From Chloroflexus islandicus (lineage in GTDB: Bacteria > Chloroflexota > Chloroflexia > Chloroflexales > Chloroflexaceae): 64,000 bases of DNA. Below, one piece after another: positions 32,555 through 40,956 of the stretch. Position 1 is the stretch's first letter. The number at the start of each line of letters is the position of its first letter. A program made the translations under genes and the position numbers. The notes beneath the pieces were generated by a model. The model was not told the DNA's origin and made no database searches. It worked only from the letters and a program-made list of their open reading frames with translations. The stretch spans positions 1 through 64,000 of the forward strand of contig NZ_LWQS01000035.1 of the NCBI RefSeq assembly GCF_001650695.1, given 5' to 3'.

Positions 32555-34216
32555 ATGCCATCAGCAACCGATTATGACGTGATCGTCGTCGGCGGAGGCC
32601 ACAACGGCCTTACCTGCGCCGGCTATCTCGCCAAAGCGGGGAAGCGCGTGCTCGTGCTCGAACGACGACCCATCGTCGGCGGCGCCGTCTGCACCGAAGA
32701 GGTCATCCCCGGCTACAAGATCGATGTCGGCTCGTCGGCCCACATCATGATACATCTCACTCCAATCGTGCGCGACCTCGAACTCGAACGGCACGGCCTC
32801 GAGTACATCGACATGGATCCGTACGCCTTCTACCCCCTGCCCGACGGGAGCGGCGCGATCTACTTCTACCGCGATGTCGAGCGCACGTGCCAGAGCATCG
32901 CTACCGTCAGCCCGCGCGACGCCGAAGCCTACCGACGCTTCCTTGACTTCTGGACGCCGCTGAACGAGGCGGTGTTCGATGTCTTCCTCAATCCGCCCTC
33001 GGTGACGCGCCTGTTCGGTAAGGTGGCGTCGAGCATTCCGCGCTTGCCCAAGGCCGAGCAGCAGGTGCTGGAAGTGACCCGCCGTCTCTTCACCAGTTAT
33101 GCTCAGTTGATTGAAGAGACCTTTGAGAGCGAGGCAATGCGGGCAGCGATGACGTGGCTGGCCGCGCAGAGCGGCCCGCCGCCGGACGAGATCGGCGCCG
33201 GCGACTTTTTCGGCTGGCATGCGATGCTGCACTACAGCGGGGCCAAGCATCCGCGCGGTGGATCAGGTATGTTGACGCAAGCTATGGCCCGCTCGCTCAA
33301 AGCCATGGGTGGCGAGGTTGTGCTCGACGCCCCCGTGCGCCGGATCATTGTCCAAAACGGGCGGGTGCAAGGGGTTGAGACCGCCGACGGCCAGCGCTAC
33401 TCGGCCCCGATCGTGGTCTCGAATGCGCACGTGCTGACTACCTTCCTGCAACTGGTCGGCCCCGACCACCTCAGCGCCGATCTGGTGCGCCGGCTCAATC
33501 ATATCCGCATCGGCAACGGCTTTGGGATGACGGTGCGTTGCGCCGCCGAGGAGTTGCCCGACTACACCGCAGCCCGCAGCTATGGTCGCCCGCACGAAAG
33601 CCATCACGGCTTGCAGTTGCTTAGCCCCAGTATGAACTATGTGCGCCGGGCCTACGAAGACTATCTGCGCGGCGAACCGAGCCGCGATCCGGCGGTGATC
33701 GCAATGACCTTCTCGGCCATCGATCCCGATGTCGCCCCTCCCGGCAAGCACACCGTCTTCTTGTGGTCGCAATACTTCCCCTACAAGCTCAGCGATGGCC
33801 GCCAGTGGGATGATATCCGCGAATCGGTCGCCGACTCGATCCTCGAAGTGCTCTACCGCTACGCGCCCAATATGCGCGGCAAGATTATTGACCGCTTTAT
33901 CCAAAGCCCGCTCGACCTTGAGCGGCGGATCGGGTTGCTGCACGGGAACGTGATGCACGTCGAGATGAGCTTTGACCAGATGTTCTTCTTCCGCCCGCTG
34001 CCGGAACTGGCCGGCTACCGCACGCCGATCCGCGGTCTTTACCTGACCGGCGCCAGCACCCATCCCGGTGGTGGCGTCTTTGGCGCGAGCGGCTATAACA
34101 CGGCCCGCGTGGTGCTGGCCGACACCAAGCAGCGCCGTTGGGGGCCGCTGGTGTTGGGAGCAGGGGCACTCGCCGCTGGCGCGGTGCTTGCCGGACGCCG
34201 GCTCTTGCGCCCGTAA
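32555..34216 (+). CDS. CrtO/PYROXD2-like FAD-dependent carotenoid oxidoreductase
   Basis: A 553-aa flavoprotein of the phytoene desaturase superfamily. The dinucleotide-binding motif is V-V-G-G-G-H-N-G-L at residues 11-19, followed by L-E-R-R-P-I-V-G-G. The C-terminal part (F-D-Q-M-F-F-F-R-P-L-P-E-L, Y-R-T-P-I-R-G-L-Y-L-T-G-A-S-T-H-P-G-G-G) closely resembles cyanobacterial CrtO carotene ketolases and also the PYROXD2 group. A C-terminal hydrophobic helix (about 525-547) would tether it to the membrane. Conversion of gamma- or beta-carotene to a keto-carotenoid is the inferred role. No other carotenoid gene is adjacent. AGAGGGA precedes the ATG. Confidence 0.7.
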   Translation: MPSATDYDVIVVGGGHNGLTCAGYLAKAGKRVLVLERRPIVGGAVCTEEVIPGYKIDVGSSAHIMIHLTPIVRDLELERHGLEYIDMDPYAFYPLPDGSGAIYFYRDVERTCQSIATVSPRDAEAYRRFLDFWTPLNEAVFDVFLNPPSVTRLFGKVASSIPRLPKAEQQVLEVTRRLFTSYAQLIEETFESEAMRAAMTWLAAQSGPPPDEIGAGDFFGWHAMLHYSGAKHPRGGSGMLTQAMARSLKAMGGEVVLDAPVRRIIVQNGRVQGVETADGQRYSAPIVVSNAHVLTTFLQLVGPDHLSADLVRRLNHIRIGNGFGMTVRCAAEELPDYTAARSYGRPHESHHGLQLLSPSMNYVRRAYEDYLRGEPSRDPAVIAMTFSAIDPDVAPPGKHTVFLWSQYFPYKLSDGRQWDDIRESVADSILEVLYRYAPNMRGKIIDRFIQSPLDLERRIGLLHGNVMHVEMSFDQMFFFRPLPELAGYRTPIRGLYLTGASTHPGGGVFGASGYNTARVVLADTKQRRWGPLVLGAGALAAGAVLAGRRLLRP

Positions 34217-35060
34217 GCGGTTCATGAACCGCAGGGGGCGCAGGGGACGCAGAGGGTGGGGCGACCCACGGCGCGCATCTTCCCTCTGCGTCCTCTGCGT
34301 CTCTGTGGTAATATTCCCTCTCCCCGTTCTCCGCGTTTCGGCGAGTGATTGAGGTTTTGACCGCAAGGGGCGCAGAAGAGGTTTTACCGCAGGGGGCGCA
34401 GGGGACGCAGAGAGGGTTTACCGTAGCGAGTGCAGAGGAGAACGTGAGAACGTACACTCCTTTCGCTCTCTATTGATGGGCGGACAGGACATGTGCTCGG
34501 TCACATCCGTTGATCGCGGTGCAATGCCTCAACACCCGGCTTTGCACGCCCCTCTCCCGCGCTAGTGGGAGAGGGGCTGGGGGTGAGGGCTAGCAGCCCG
34601 CGCAGCGGGCTTCGTAACCCTAGCCCGGCCCTTCAGGGCCGGGTGCCGGATCGGAGGTTCTGTCCGCCCTTGAACGCTCTCTGCGGATGGTTGAGGTTTT
34701 ACCGCAGACAGCGCAGAGGACGCAGAAGAGAACGTAATCCCCTGCGTCCTCTGCGTCCTCTGCGTCTCTGTGGTAACATTCCCTCTCCCCGTTCTCCGCG
34801 TTTCGGCGAGTGATTGATGGTTTTACCGCAGAGAGCGCAGAGGACGCAGAGGGTGGGGCGACCTACGGCGCGCATCTTCCCTCTGCGTCCTCGGTGTCTC
34901 TGTGGTAATATTCCCTCTCCCCGTTCTCCGCGTTTCGGCGAGTGATTGATGGGTTTACCGCAGACAGCGCAGAGGACGCAGAGGAGAACGCAACCCCCTG
35001 CGCCCTCCGCGTCCTCTGCGGTTACATTTCCCCTGCGCCCTCTGCGGTAAACCCATGACT
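34217..35060. repeat. Dispersed 'GCAGAGGACGCAGAG' repeats, tandem and inverted
   Basis: No gene. A unit containing TCTGTGGTAATATTCCCTC and CCCCGTTCTCCGCGTTTCGG occurs at about 34281-34352, 34742-34818 and 34872-34951, separated by complementary TTTACCGCAGA..GCGCAGAGGACGCAGA stretches. At 34553-34660 a piece of the composite repeat lies in inverse orientation (CTAGCCCGGCCCTTCAGGGC). Strong long-range foldback is possible. Confidence 0.8.
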
Positions 35061-36068
35061 CTACCCGCGTGTTTGCCTGCCCCACCAACTACCGGCCCGC
35101 TCGGCGAGATCGCTGCCGAGCACGCGATCCAGCAACATCAGCGGCGTCTTGGCCAAGCGGGGCCGCCAGCCGGCCAGCGTCAATGTGTATGCTGCGTAGC
35201 GCAGCGCCGCGCGTAGCGAGCCGTTACGCGCTTCGAGGTTGGCCATCGCCGCGTAAATATCGGCCAACACCTCGCGCCGCGCCGGCGACAGCTCTGGCAT
35301 CGCGGTAAAAGTCTGCTCGGCAATTTGCAACCATTCGCGGTAAAAACCGGCAAACTGCGCCACGGTCTTCGAAGCGGCGTGCAGCCGGTAGGTCGCCACC
35401 ACAGCAGACGTAGGTTGAAACGAGCCGAGTTGGGCCAACCGCACCCAATACGCAGTATCCAGCGCGTAGCGCATGCGCAGATCGAGCGGGCCGGCTAGCC
35501 CGACCGCTGCCCGGCGGATAAAGACCGTCGGCTGGATGGGGATGAGCAAGCGCAGCAGGGCGAGTGGATGGTAGGGGCGGGCCGCGATGGTGCGCAACGG
35601 TTGGCCCGCCGCATCGGTGTAGAGCGCATCGGCGTAGACGGCGACCGCCGCCGGATGGGCTTGCAACGCCGCCACCTGTGAAGCAATCGCCCCCGGCAAG
35701 TAGGTATCGTCACTATTGAGCCATGCCAACACCGACCCGCGCGCCCGCGCCCAACCGCGATTAATCGCATCGGCTTGGCCGGCATCTTTGCCCACCACCA
35801 CCTGCACCCGCGCATCGCCGGCAAACGCGCGCAACACCGCTGGCGTCTCATCACTGCTGCCGCCGTCGATCACCCACACTTCCAGATTGGGATATTCTTG
35901 CGCCAAAATGCTGCGCAGCGTATCGCCAATGTAGCGCCCTTGATTCAGCGACGGCACCACAATACTCACCAACGGCTGCGCCGGATTGCGGATCACCGGC
36001 GGCGGCAAGTGAGCAGTGAGCTGGGCATAGTCTGCCCAGAGCGGATATTCAGCCGCGATCGGGAGCAT
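35061..36068 (-). CDS. Glycosyltransferase family 2
   Basis: A 335-aa GT-A enzyme. V-S-I-V-V-P-S-L-N-Q-G-R-Y-I-G near residue 33 starts the nucleotide-sugar domain. V-I-D-G-G-S-S-D-E-T and the later L-A-W-L-N-S-D-D-T-Y give the metal-binding D-D. The C-terminal third has R-M-R-Y-A-L-D-T-A-Y-W, where the catalytic acid is expected. Transfers a sugar from a nucleotide donor, probably to a cell-surface glycan; donor unknown. The start at 36068 is chosen because the much longer open frame back to 36341 overlaps the divergent ArsR-ArsC gene and has no GT2 character. No strong ribosome binding site. Confidence 0.78.
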   Translation of the reverse strand: MLPIAAEYPLWADYAQLTAHLPPPVIRNPAQPLVSIVVPSLNQGRYIGDTLRSILAQEYPNLEVWVIDGGSSDETPAVLRAFAGDARVQVVVGKDAGQADAINRGWARARGSVLAWLNSDDTYLPGAIASQVAALQAHPAAVAVYADALYTDAAGQPLRTIAARPYHPLALLRLLIPIQPTVFIRRAAVGLAGPLDLRMRYALDTAYWVRLAQLGSFQPTSAVVATYRLHAASKTVAQFAGFYREWLQIAEQTFTAMPELSPARREVLADIYAAMANLEARNGSLRAALRYAAYTLTLAGWRPRLAKTPLMLLDRVLGSDLAERAGSWWGRQTRG

Positions 36069-36153
36069 CGATGTCACAGCGTGATCCTTGCCGATACTAG
36101 CGGTCTCTGGTACCATACCGGCTACATTGATTCCGCTTGCCGGCTGCACGACC

Positions 36154-36900
36154 ATGACCGAGCTACAACCAGCATCAGCGTTGAACGGGTTGCGCCTGTT
36201 GGCCGACGAAACCCGCTGGAAACTCATCACCGTCCTGCGCGACAGCGACCGGCAAGTCGCTGAATTGGTGGCGGCAACTGGTCTGGCCCAAAATCTGGTT
36301 TCGTACCACCTGAATATGCTGCGGCAAGCTGGGTTGGTCAATGCCCACCGCAGCGACGCTGATGGCAGAGTGGTCTACTACAGCTTGCACCTCGCCGCGC
36401 TCACGGCCTTGCTCGCCCAAATTGGGCACGAATTGGCCCTGCCGGAACCAACCCCGCCGCCGTTGCCCCCCGTCACGGTCGCGTTCTTGTGCCGCGCCAA
36501 CAGCGCCCGCTCGCAAATGGCCGAAGGCTGGCTGCGCGCGCTGAGCGGCGGACAGGTGCGGGCCGTGAGCGCCGGCACCCAACCGCAACCGATCCACCCG
36601 CTGGCCATTGCTGTGATGGCAGCGGTTGGCGTACCGATCGATCAGCAGACCGCCAAACCGATTGAAGCGATCCTCGATCAGCAACCGCAGGTCATCGTCA
36701 CCGTGTGCGACATTGCCCGCGAAGAGTGCCCGGTCTGGCCGGCCGCTGCTCGCCAGATTCACTGGAGTATTGCCGACCCGGCGGCGGCGACTGGCGACGA
36801 TGACCAACGCTACACCGCCTTTATCGCCGCGCGCGACGAGCTGCGCGAACGGGTGTGCGGGTTGTTGGCGCTGCTGTCAAGGTGGTTTGGCGCGCATTAA
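36154..36900 (+). CDS. ArsR-family regulator fused to an LMW-phosphatase-type arsenate reductase
   Basis: A 248-aa fusion. Residues ~8-95 are an ArsR winged helix (L-A-D-E-T-R-W-K-L-I-T-V-L, then Q-N-L-V-S-Y-H-L-N-M-L). Residues ~108-248 are a low-molecular-weight tyrosine phosphatase/arsenate reductase: F-L-C-R-A-N-S-A-R-S-Q-M-A-E-G holds the C-x5-R loop, with a further Cys in V-C-D-I-A-R-E-E-C-P. The second-domain cysteines fit thioredoxin-coupled arsenate reduction, though the phosphatase alternative stands. No arsenite exporter is nearby. The start has no good ribosome binding site. Divergent from the glycosyltransferase, 85 bp between starts. Confidence 0.83.
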   Translation: MTELQPASALNGLRLLADETRWKLITVLRDSDRQVAELVAATGLAQNLVSYHLNMLRQAGLVNAHRSDADGRVVYYSLHLAALTALLAQIGHELALPEPTPPPLPPVTVAFLCRANSARSQMAEGWLRALSGGQVRAVSAGTQPQPIHPLAIAVMAAVGVPIDQQTAKPIEAILDQQPQVIVTVCDIAREECPVWPAAARQIHWSIADPAAATGDDDQRYTAFIAARDELRERVCGLLALLSRWFGAH

Positions 36901-36915
36901 TGCGCAACCACAACC

Positions 36916-37242
36916 TCACCGATCACCATCAGCCGCCAAATAGTCGGCCCGCGGCGGACTAAAGGTGTCGATCGCCAACGTCTCTTCTAGCGTCCAGACT
37001 GCATGCGGCGTGCCGCCGGGGATAGCGATCGAACTGCCGGCAGCGGCTTCGATCAGCTCGTCGCCAAGCTGAAAGCGCAAGCGACCGCTCACGACATACG
37101 CCACCTGATCTTCGGGATGGCTGTGCAACGGTACGTGACTACCCTCCTCTAGCCGCACTGCCATCTGGTACATCCGCCCGGTCAAGGCAATGCGCCGCCG
37201 GAATACGCCGGGAAATAATTCGATCCATGGCCGTTCGGACAT
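36916..37242 (-). CDS. Single-domain cupin protein
   Basis: A 108-aa cupin. Metal-binding motif 1 is seen as H-V-P-L-H-S-H-P-E-D-Q-V-A-Y-V-V-S-G near residues 34-51, and motif 2 as I-P-G-G-T-P-H-A near 73-80. Such proteins bind a metal and often a small carboxylate or sugar; the substrate is unknown. Starts with a very strong GGAGG five bases before ATG 37242. Convergent with the ArsR-ArsC gene, 15 bp apart. Confidence 0.85.
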   Translation of the reverse strand: MSERPWIELFPGVFRRRIALTGRMYQMAVRLEEGSHVPLHSHPEDQVAYVVSGRLRFQLGDELIEAAAGSSIAIPGGTPHAVWTLEETLAIDTFSPPRADYLAADGDR

Positions 37243-37299
37243 GGGGACCTCCTGTGTCGGGAAATCACGCTGATCCTACGGTGATGATACCAAAAAAAT

Positions 37300-37428
37300 C
37301 GTTGCGCCGCACGGCTGTGCGGCGCGATGGGATGATCCAGATTGCGTTGATCACCGGCCTGACGGGGGTGATCCAGATCACGTTGATATAATTGGAGCCG
37401 CACGGCCGTGCGGCTCTACGGGGGCATT
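37300..37428. repeat. GCACGGCCGTGC palindromes
   Basis: CGCCGCACGG-CTGTGCGGCG at about 37311-37332 and a perfect 22-bp palindrome with arms GAGCCGCACGG and CCGTGCGGCTC at 37395-37416. Similar arms recur at 40925-40936. Lies between the cupin start and the biotin carboxylase stop. Confidence 0.7.
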
Positions 37429-39204
37429 TTATCCGGTGGTTTGGTAGGTCGCTAACACGGCGCCGGCTTCGACCGTCGCGCCGACTTCGACCCGCACTTC
37501 GCCGATCGTACCGCTGTGCGGGGCGGCGATCTCGTTTTCCATCTTCATCGCTTCCACGATGAACAACACTTGGCCGGCTTCGACCTGCTGGCCGTGGGCC
37601 ACCCGCACCGCCACTACCCGGCCTTGGATGGGGCTGATTACGCCATCAACCGGCGCGGCCAGCGCCGCCTTCTTCGGCGCCACCCGGCGCGGCGCAGGGC
37701 CGCGCACCGCAGTCGGATGGGGCGGAACAAGGCTCATACCATCGCCGAACACCGCCACCCCAAACCGCCGCCCGTTCACTTCCACCGTAAACCGGCGTGG
37801 TTCGGGGGCCGGTTCTGCCGGAGCCGGCGTTGCCGCTGGCGGCATCAGCTCCGCCGTGCGGGTGAGCAGCTCCGGGTGGCGTGGAATGAAGTTGACCGTC
37901 GCCGCGCCAGCCACGAAGACCGGGTGTTCGAGGGCAGCAAGGTGGAAGGGGATGATCGTGGTGACGCCTTCGATGCGGTACTCGGTGAGCGCCCGCCGCA
38001 TGCGCGCAATCGCCTCGTTGCGGTCGGCTCCCCACGTAATCAGCTTCGCCAGTAGCGAGTCGTAGTGCGATGGCACGGTGTAATTAGCCCGCACCCCGCT
38101 ATCCACCCGCACCCCTAGCCCCACCGGCTCGCGGTACTCGCCGATCGCACCCAGCGCCGGGCGGAAGTTGTGCAGCGGGTCTTCAGCGTTGATCCGGCAT
38201 TCAATCGCGTGCCCGCGCGGCACAAGGTCTTCTTGCTTCAACCATAGCTTCTCGCCTTGGGCGATCCTGATTTGGGCCGCTACCAGATCGACGCCGTAGA
38301 CCATCTCGGTCACTGTGTGCTCGACCTGAATGCGGGTGTTCATCTCAAGGAAGTAGTACCGCCCATCTTGATAGAGAAATTCAAGCGTCCCGGCGCTGAC
38401 ATAGCCGACCGCTTTAGCCAGACGCACCGCCGCCGCCCCCATCTCAGCGCGCAGTTCAGGGGTCAGCGCCGGTGAAGGGCACTCCTCGATCAGCTTCTGG
38501 TGGCGGCGCTGCACCGAGCAGTCGCGTTCGCCGAGCGCCACCGCATTGCCGTAGCCATCGGCCAGCACCTGTATCTCGATGTGGCGCGGGTCGTCGAGGT
38601 ACTTCTCGACATAAAGTTCACCGTTCTTGAAGGCGACCTCGGCTTCGCGGCGGGCCGCCGCAAACGCCTCTTCCACCTCTTCCGGCGAGCGCACCACCCG
38701 CAAACCGCGCCCGCCGCCGCCGCCAACCGCCTTAATCGCGATCGGGTAGCCAAACTCCTTCCCCAACCGCTTCACTTCAGCCGCATCGGCCACCGGCTCA
38801 AGCACGCCGGGCACCAGCGGCACACCCGCCGCTGCCGCTTCGCGCCGGGCCGCCGTCTTGCCGCCCATGCGCTCCATCGCTTCCGCCGGCGGGCCAATAA
38901 AGACCAACCCAGCCGCCGTGACGGCCCGCACAAAGTTGGGGTTTTCAGCTAGAAACCCGTAACCGGGATGGATCGCCTCGGCGCCGGTGGCCTTGGCAGC
39001 GCGAATAATCGCTTCGATGTTCAAGTAGCTCTCTGCCGGCGATGGCGGGCCAATCAGATAAGCATCATCGGCATAAGCCACATGGGGCGCATCGCGATCG
39101 GCCTCTGAATAGACGGCCACGCAGCGCAGACCCAATTCGCGGCAGGCGCGCATCACACGCAACGCAATCTCGCCGCGGTTCGCAACAAGTACTGTACGAA
39201 ACAT
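37429..39204 (-). CDS. Acetyl/propionyl-CoA carboxylase, biotin carboxylase-BCCP fusion
   Basis: A 591-aa protein. Residues 1-450 are biotin carboxylase: V-A-N-R-G-E-I-A near the start, the ATP-grasp loop G-G-G-G-G-R-G-L near 165, and E-M-N-T-R-I-Q-V-E-H-T-V-T-E near 290. After a proline-rich linker the last 70 residues are a biotinyl domain with E-A-M-K-M-E-N; the biotinylated Lys is residue 554. The enzyme carboxylates biotin with ATP and bicarbonate for a separate carboxyltransferase. In Chloroflexus such an enzyme feeds the 3-hydroxypropionate bi-cycle; acetyl-CoA versus propionyl-CoA cannot be decided here. ATG 39204 has GAGGAG eight bases upstream. Confidence 0.9.
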   Translation of the reverse strand: MFRTVLVANRGEIALRVMRACRELGLRCVAVYSEADRDAPHVAYADDAYLIGPPSPAESYLNIEAIIRAAKATGAEAIHPGYGFLAENPNFVRAVTAAGLVFIGPPAEAMERMGGKTAARREAAAAGVPLVPGVLEPVADAAEVKRLGKEFGYPIAIKAVGGGGGRGLRVVRSPEEVEEAFAAARREAEVAFKNGELYVEKYLDDPRHIEIQVLADGYGNAVALGERDCSVQRRHQKLIEECPSPALTPELRAEMGAAAVRLAKAVGYVSAGTLEFLYQDGRYYFLEMNTRIQVEHTVTEMVYGVDLVAAQIRIAQGEKLWLKQEDLVPRGHAIECRINAEDPLHNFRPALGAIGEYREPVGLGVRVDSGVRANYTVPSHYDSLLAKLITWGADRNEAIARMRRALTEYRIEGVTTIIPFHLAALEHPVFVAGAATVNFIPRHPELLTRTAELMPPAATPAPAEPAPEPRRFTVEVNGRRFGVAVFGDGMSLVPPHPTAVRGPAPRRVAPKKAALAAPVDGVISPIQGRVVAVRVAHGQQVEAGQVLFIVEAMKMENEIAAPHSGTIGEVRVEVGATVEAGAVLATYQTTG

Positions 39205-39281
39205 TGCAGCCGCTCCTCAATGCTGCTTGCGCCGCTTCAACGTTGTGCAGCGCGGTGCCAATTGTAGCATAGCGCGCCGTG

Positions 39282-40868
39282 TTACAGAGATGGCGTCAGC
39301 CGGCCTAGCACCTGTTCAGCAGCGAAAGCCGCCCGCAGCAGCAGCGGTTCGTTCCACGGGCGAGCCACCAGTTGCGCCGCGCGCGGTACGCCGTCATCAC
39401 CCATCCCCGCCGGCAAGCTTAGCGCTGGCCAGCCGAGGAAGTTCCACGGCCCGGTGAATGAGGTTGGGGTCGGTACTCCTAACGCTGGCGCCGGGCCGGG
39501 TACAACCGGTGTGATCAGCAGATCAACGTCGGCCAAGCGCGCCGCTACCCGCCGTCGCAACGCCGCCCGCGCCTGCTGCACCCGCGTCACATCAGCCGGC
39601 GAATAGATAAAGGCTGCCAGAATGCGGTGGCGCATAAACTCGCCATAGTCGTCGAGCCGGGTGCGCAGCCATGGCAGATGCAGCGCCGCCGCCTCCATCG
39701 CCAGCAGCGCCTGATTGAGCAAGCGCAGCTCTTCCAGTTCAGGCACATCGATCGGCGTCACGATTGCCCCTTGGCCGGCCAGTGCATCGGCAGCGCGCTG
39801 CATCGCCGCTAGCTCGGCGGGGCCGGCCAGCGCTTGCCCGCTGCCGTCAGCAGTGACCAAACCTACGCGCAGGTTGCGCACGCCGGCCACCAACCCGCCG
39901 CCGGTAAAGTCGGGCGCTGGGCGCAAGGTGCGCGGATCGCGCGGATCAGGCCCGGCGATCACGCTCAGCACCAGCGCCGCGTCGGCGACGGTGCGCGTCA
40001 TTGGCCCGGCATGATCCAGCGACCACGAGAGGGTAAAGCCGCCGGCCAGACTCACCCGGCCATGGGTCGGCTTGAGACCCACGATCCCGCAGTGGGCCGC
40101 CGGAATGCGGATCGAGCCGCCGGTGTCGGTGCCGATCGCGGCAAACGCCATGCCGGTTGCGGTTGCCACCCCGCTACCGCTGCTGCTGCCGCCGCTATCG
40201 CGCTGGCGATCGTAGGGGTTAGCCGTCGGGCCGTAGTGCGCGTTGTTCGAGCCGGGTGAGTAGGCGAACTCCGACATGCGGGTTTTGCCGATGATCACCG
40301 CGCCAGCGGCGCGCAATCGCTCGACAACAGTCGAATCGGTGGCCGCCATCACGCCGGCGCGAATCCGCGAACCTGCCGCCGTTGGGTAGCCGGCTACGTC
40401 GAACAGATCCTTCACCGCCACCGGCACGCCGTGCAGCGGACTGCGCACCTTGCCCGCTGCCAGTTCGGCATCGGCGGCGCGGGCATCGGCTAGCGCGCTC
40501 TCGGCCATCACGATCTGGAAGACGTTCAACTCGGCATCATGCTCGGCAATCCGCTCCAACGCCTGCTCAGCCAGCTCCACCGCCGAGACCGTTCGCCGCT
40601 GCAATTGGCTGGCAATGCCGAGGATCGTCGTCGGGTCATCGCTCGCCGGCAGGCCGCCGTTGGGCGGGCTGGCCGCTGGCGGCAGGCTGGCCGCATCGAG
40701 CATATCAGGCAACTGTTCGTGATCCACCGCGTCGAGCAGCCGTTCGACGTCGGGCAGGCGGCTGAGAAAGCCCTTTTCGATGATGCCGGCAAAATCGGAT
40801 TCGGTGGCCGGAATGCCAGCGGCGCGCAATGCGGCCCGTAACCGGTCGATGGTGGTGTCGTTGGGCAT
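39282..40868 (-). CDS. Amidase signature family hydrolase
   Basis: A 528-aa amidase. The Ser-cisSer-Lys triad is visible as K153 (V-A-V-K-D-L-F-D), S228 within G-G-S-S-S-G-S-G, and S252 in G-T-D-T-G-G-S-I-R-I-P-A. The first ~75 residues are an extra N-terminal segment before the usual amidase start. Family members hydrolyse many amides, so no substrate is offered. There is no GatB or GatC gene beside it, so GatA is unlikely. Start ATG 40868 with GAGGA five bases upstream. Confidence 0.88.
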   Translation of the reverse strand: MPNDTTIDRLRAALRAAGIPATESDFAGIIEKGFLSRLPDVERLLDAVDHEQLPDMLDAASLPPAASPPNGGLPASDDPTTILGIASQLQRRTVSAVELAEQALERIAEHDAELNVFQIVMAESALADARAADAELAAGKVRSPLHGVPVAVKDLFDVAGYPTAAGSRIRAGVMAATDSTVVERLRAAGAVIIGKTRMSEFAYSPGSNNAHYGPTANPYDRQRDSGGSSSGSGVATATGMAFAAIGTDTGGSIRIPAAHCGIVGLKPTHGRVSLAGGFTLSWSLDHAGPMTRTVADAALVLSVIAGPDPRDPRTLRPAPDFTGGGLVAGVRNLRVGLVTADGSGQALAGPAELAAMQRAADALAGQGAIVTPIDVPELEELRLLNQALLAMEAAALHLPWLRTRLDDYGEFMRHRILAAFIYSPADVTRVQQARAALRRRVAARLADVDLLITPVVPGPAPALGVPTPTSFTGPWNFLGWPALSLPAGMGDDGVPRAAQLVARPWNEPLLLRAAFAAEQVLGRLTPSL

Positions 40869-40956
40869 GCTATCCTCACGTTGTCGTTATTGGCGGTGGT
40901 GGAAACGCACGGCCGTTGGGAGATGCACGGCCGTGCGTCTCTACATTATCTTTACG

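Noticed and set aside
36069-36341. A 91-residue N-terminal extension of the GT2 enzyme
   Set aside because: It is antisense to the ArsR domain and has no GT2 character.
39282-40868. Amidase as GatA of the Glu-tRNA(Gln) amidotransferase
   Set aside because: No gatB/gatC neighbours, and an N-terminal extension that GatA lacks.
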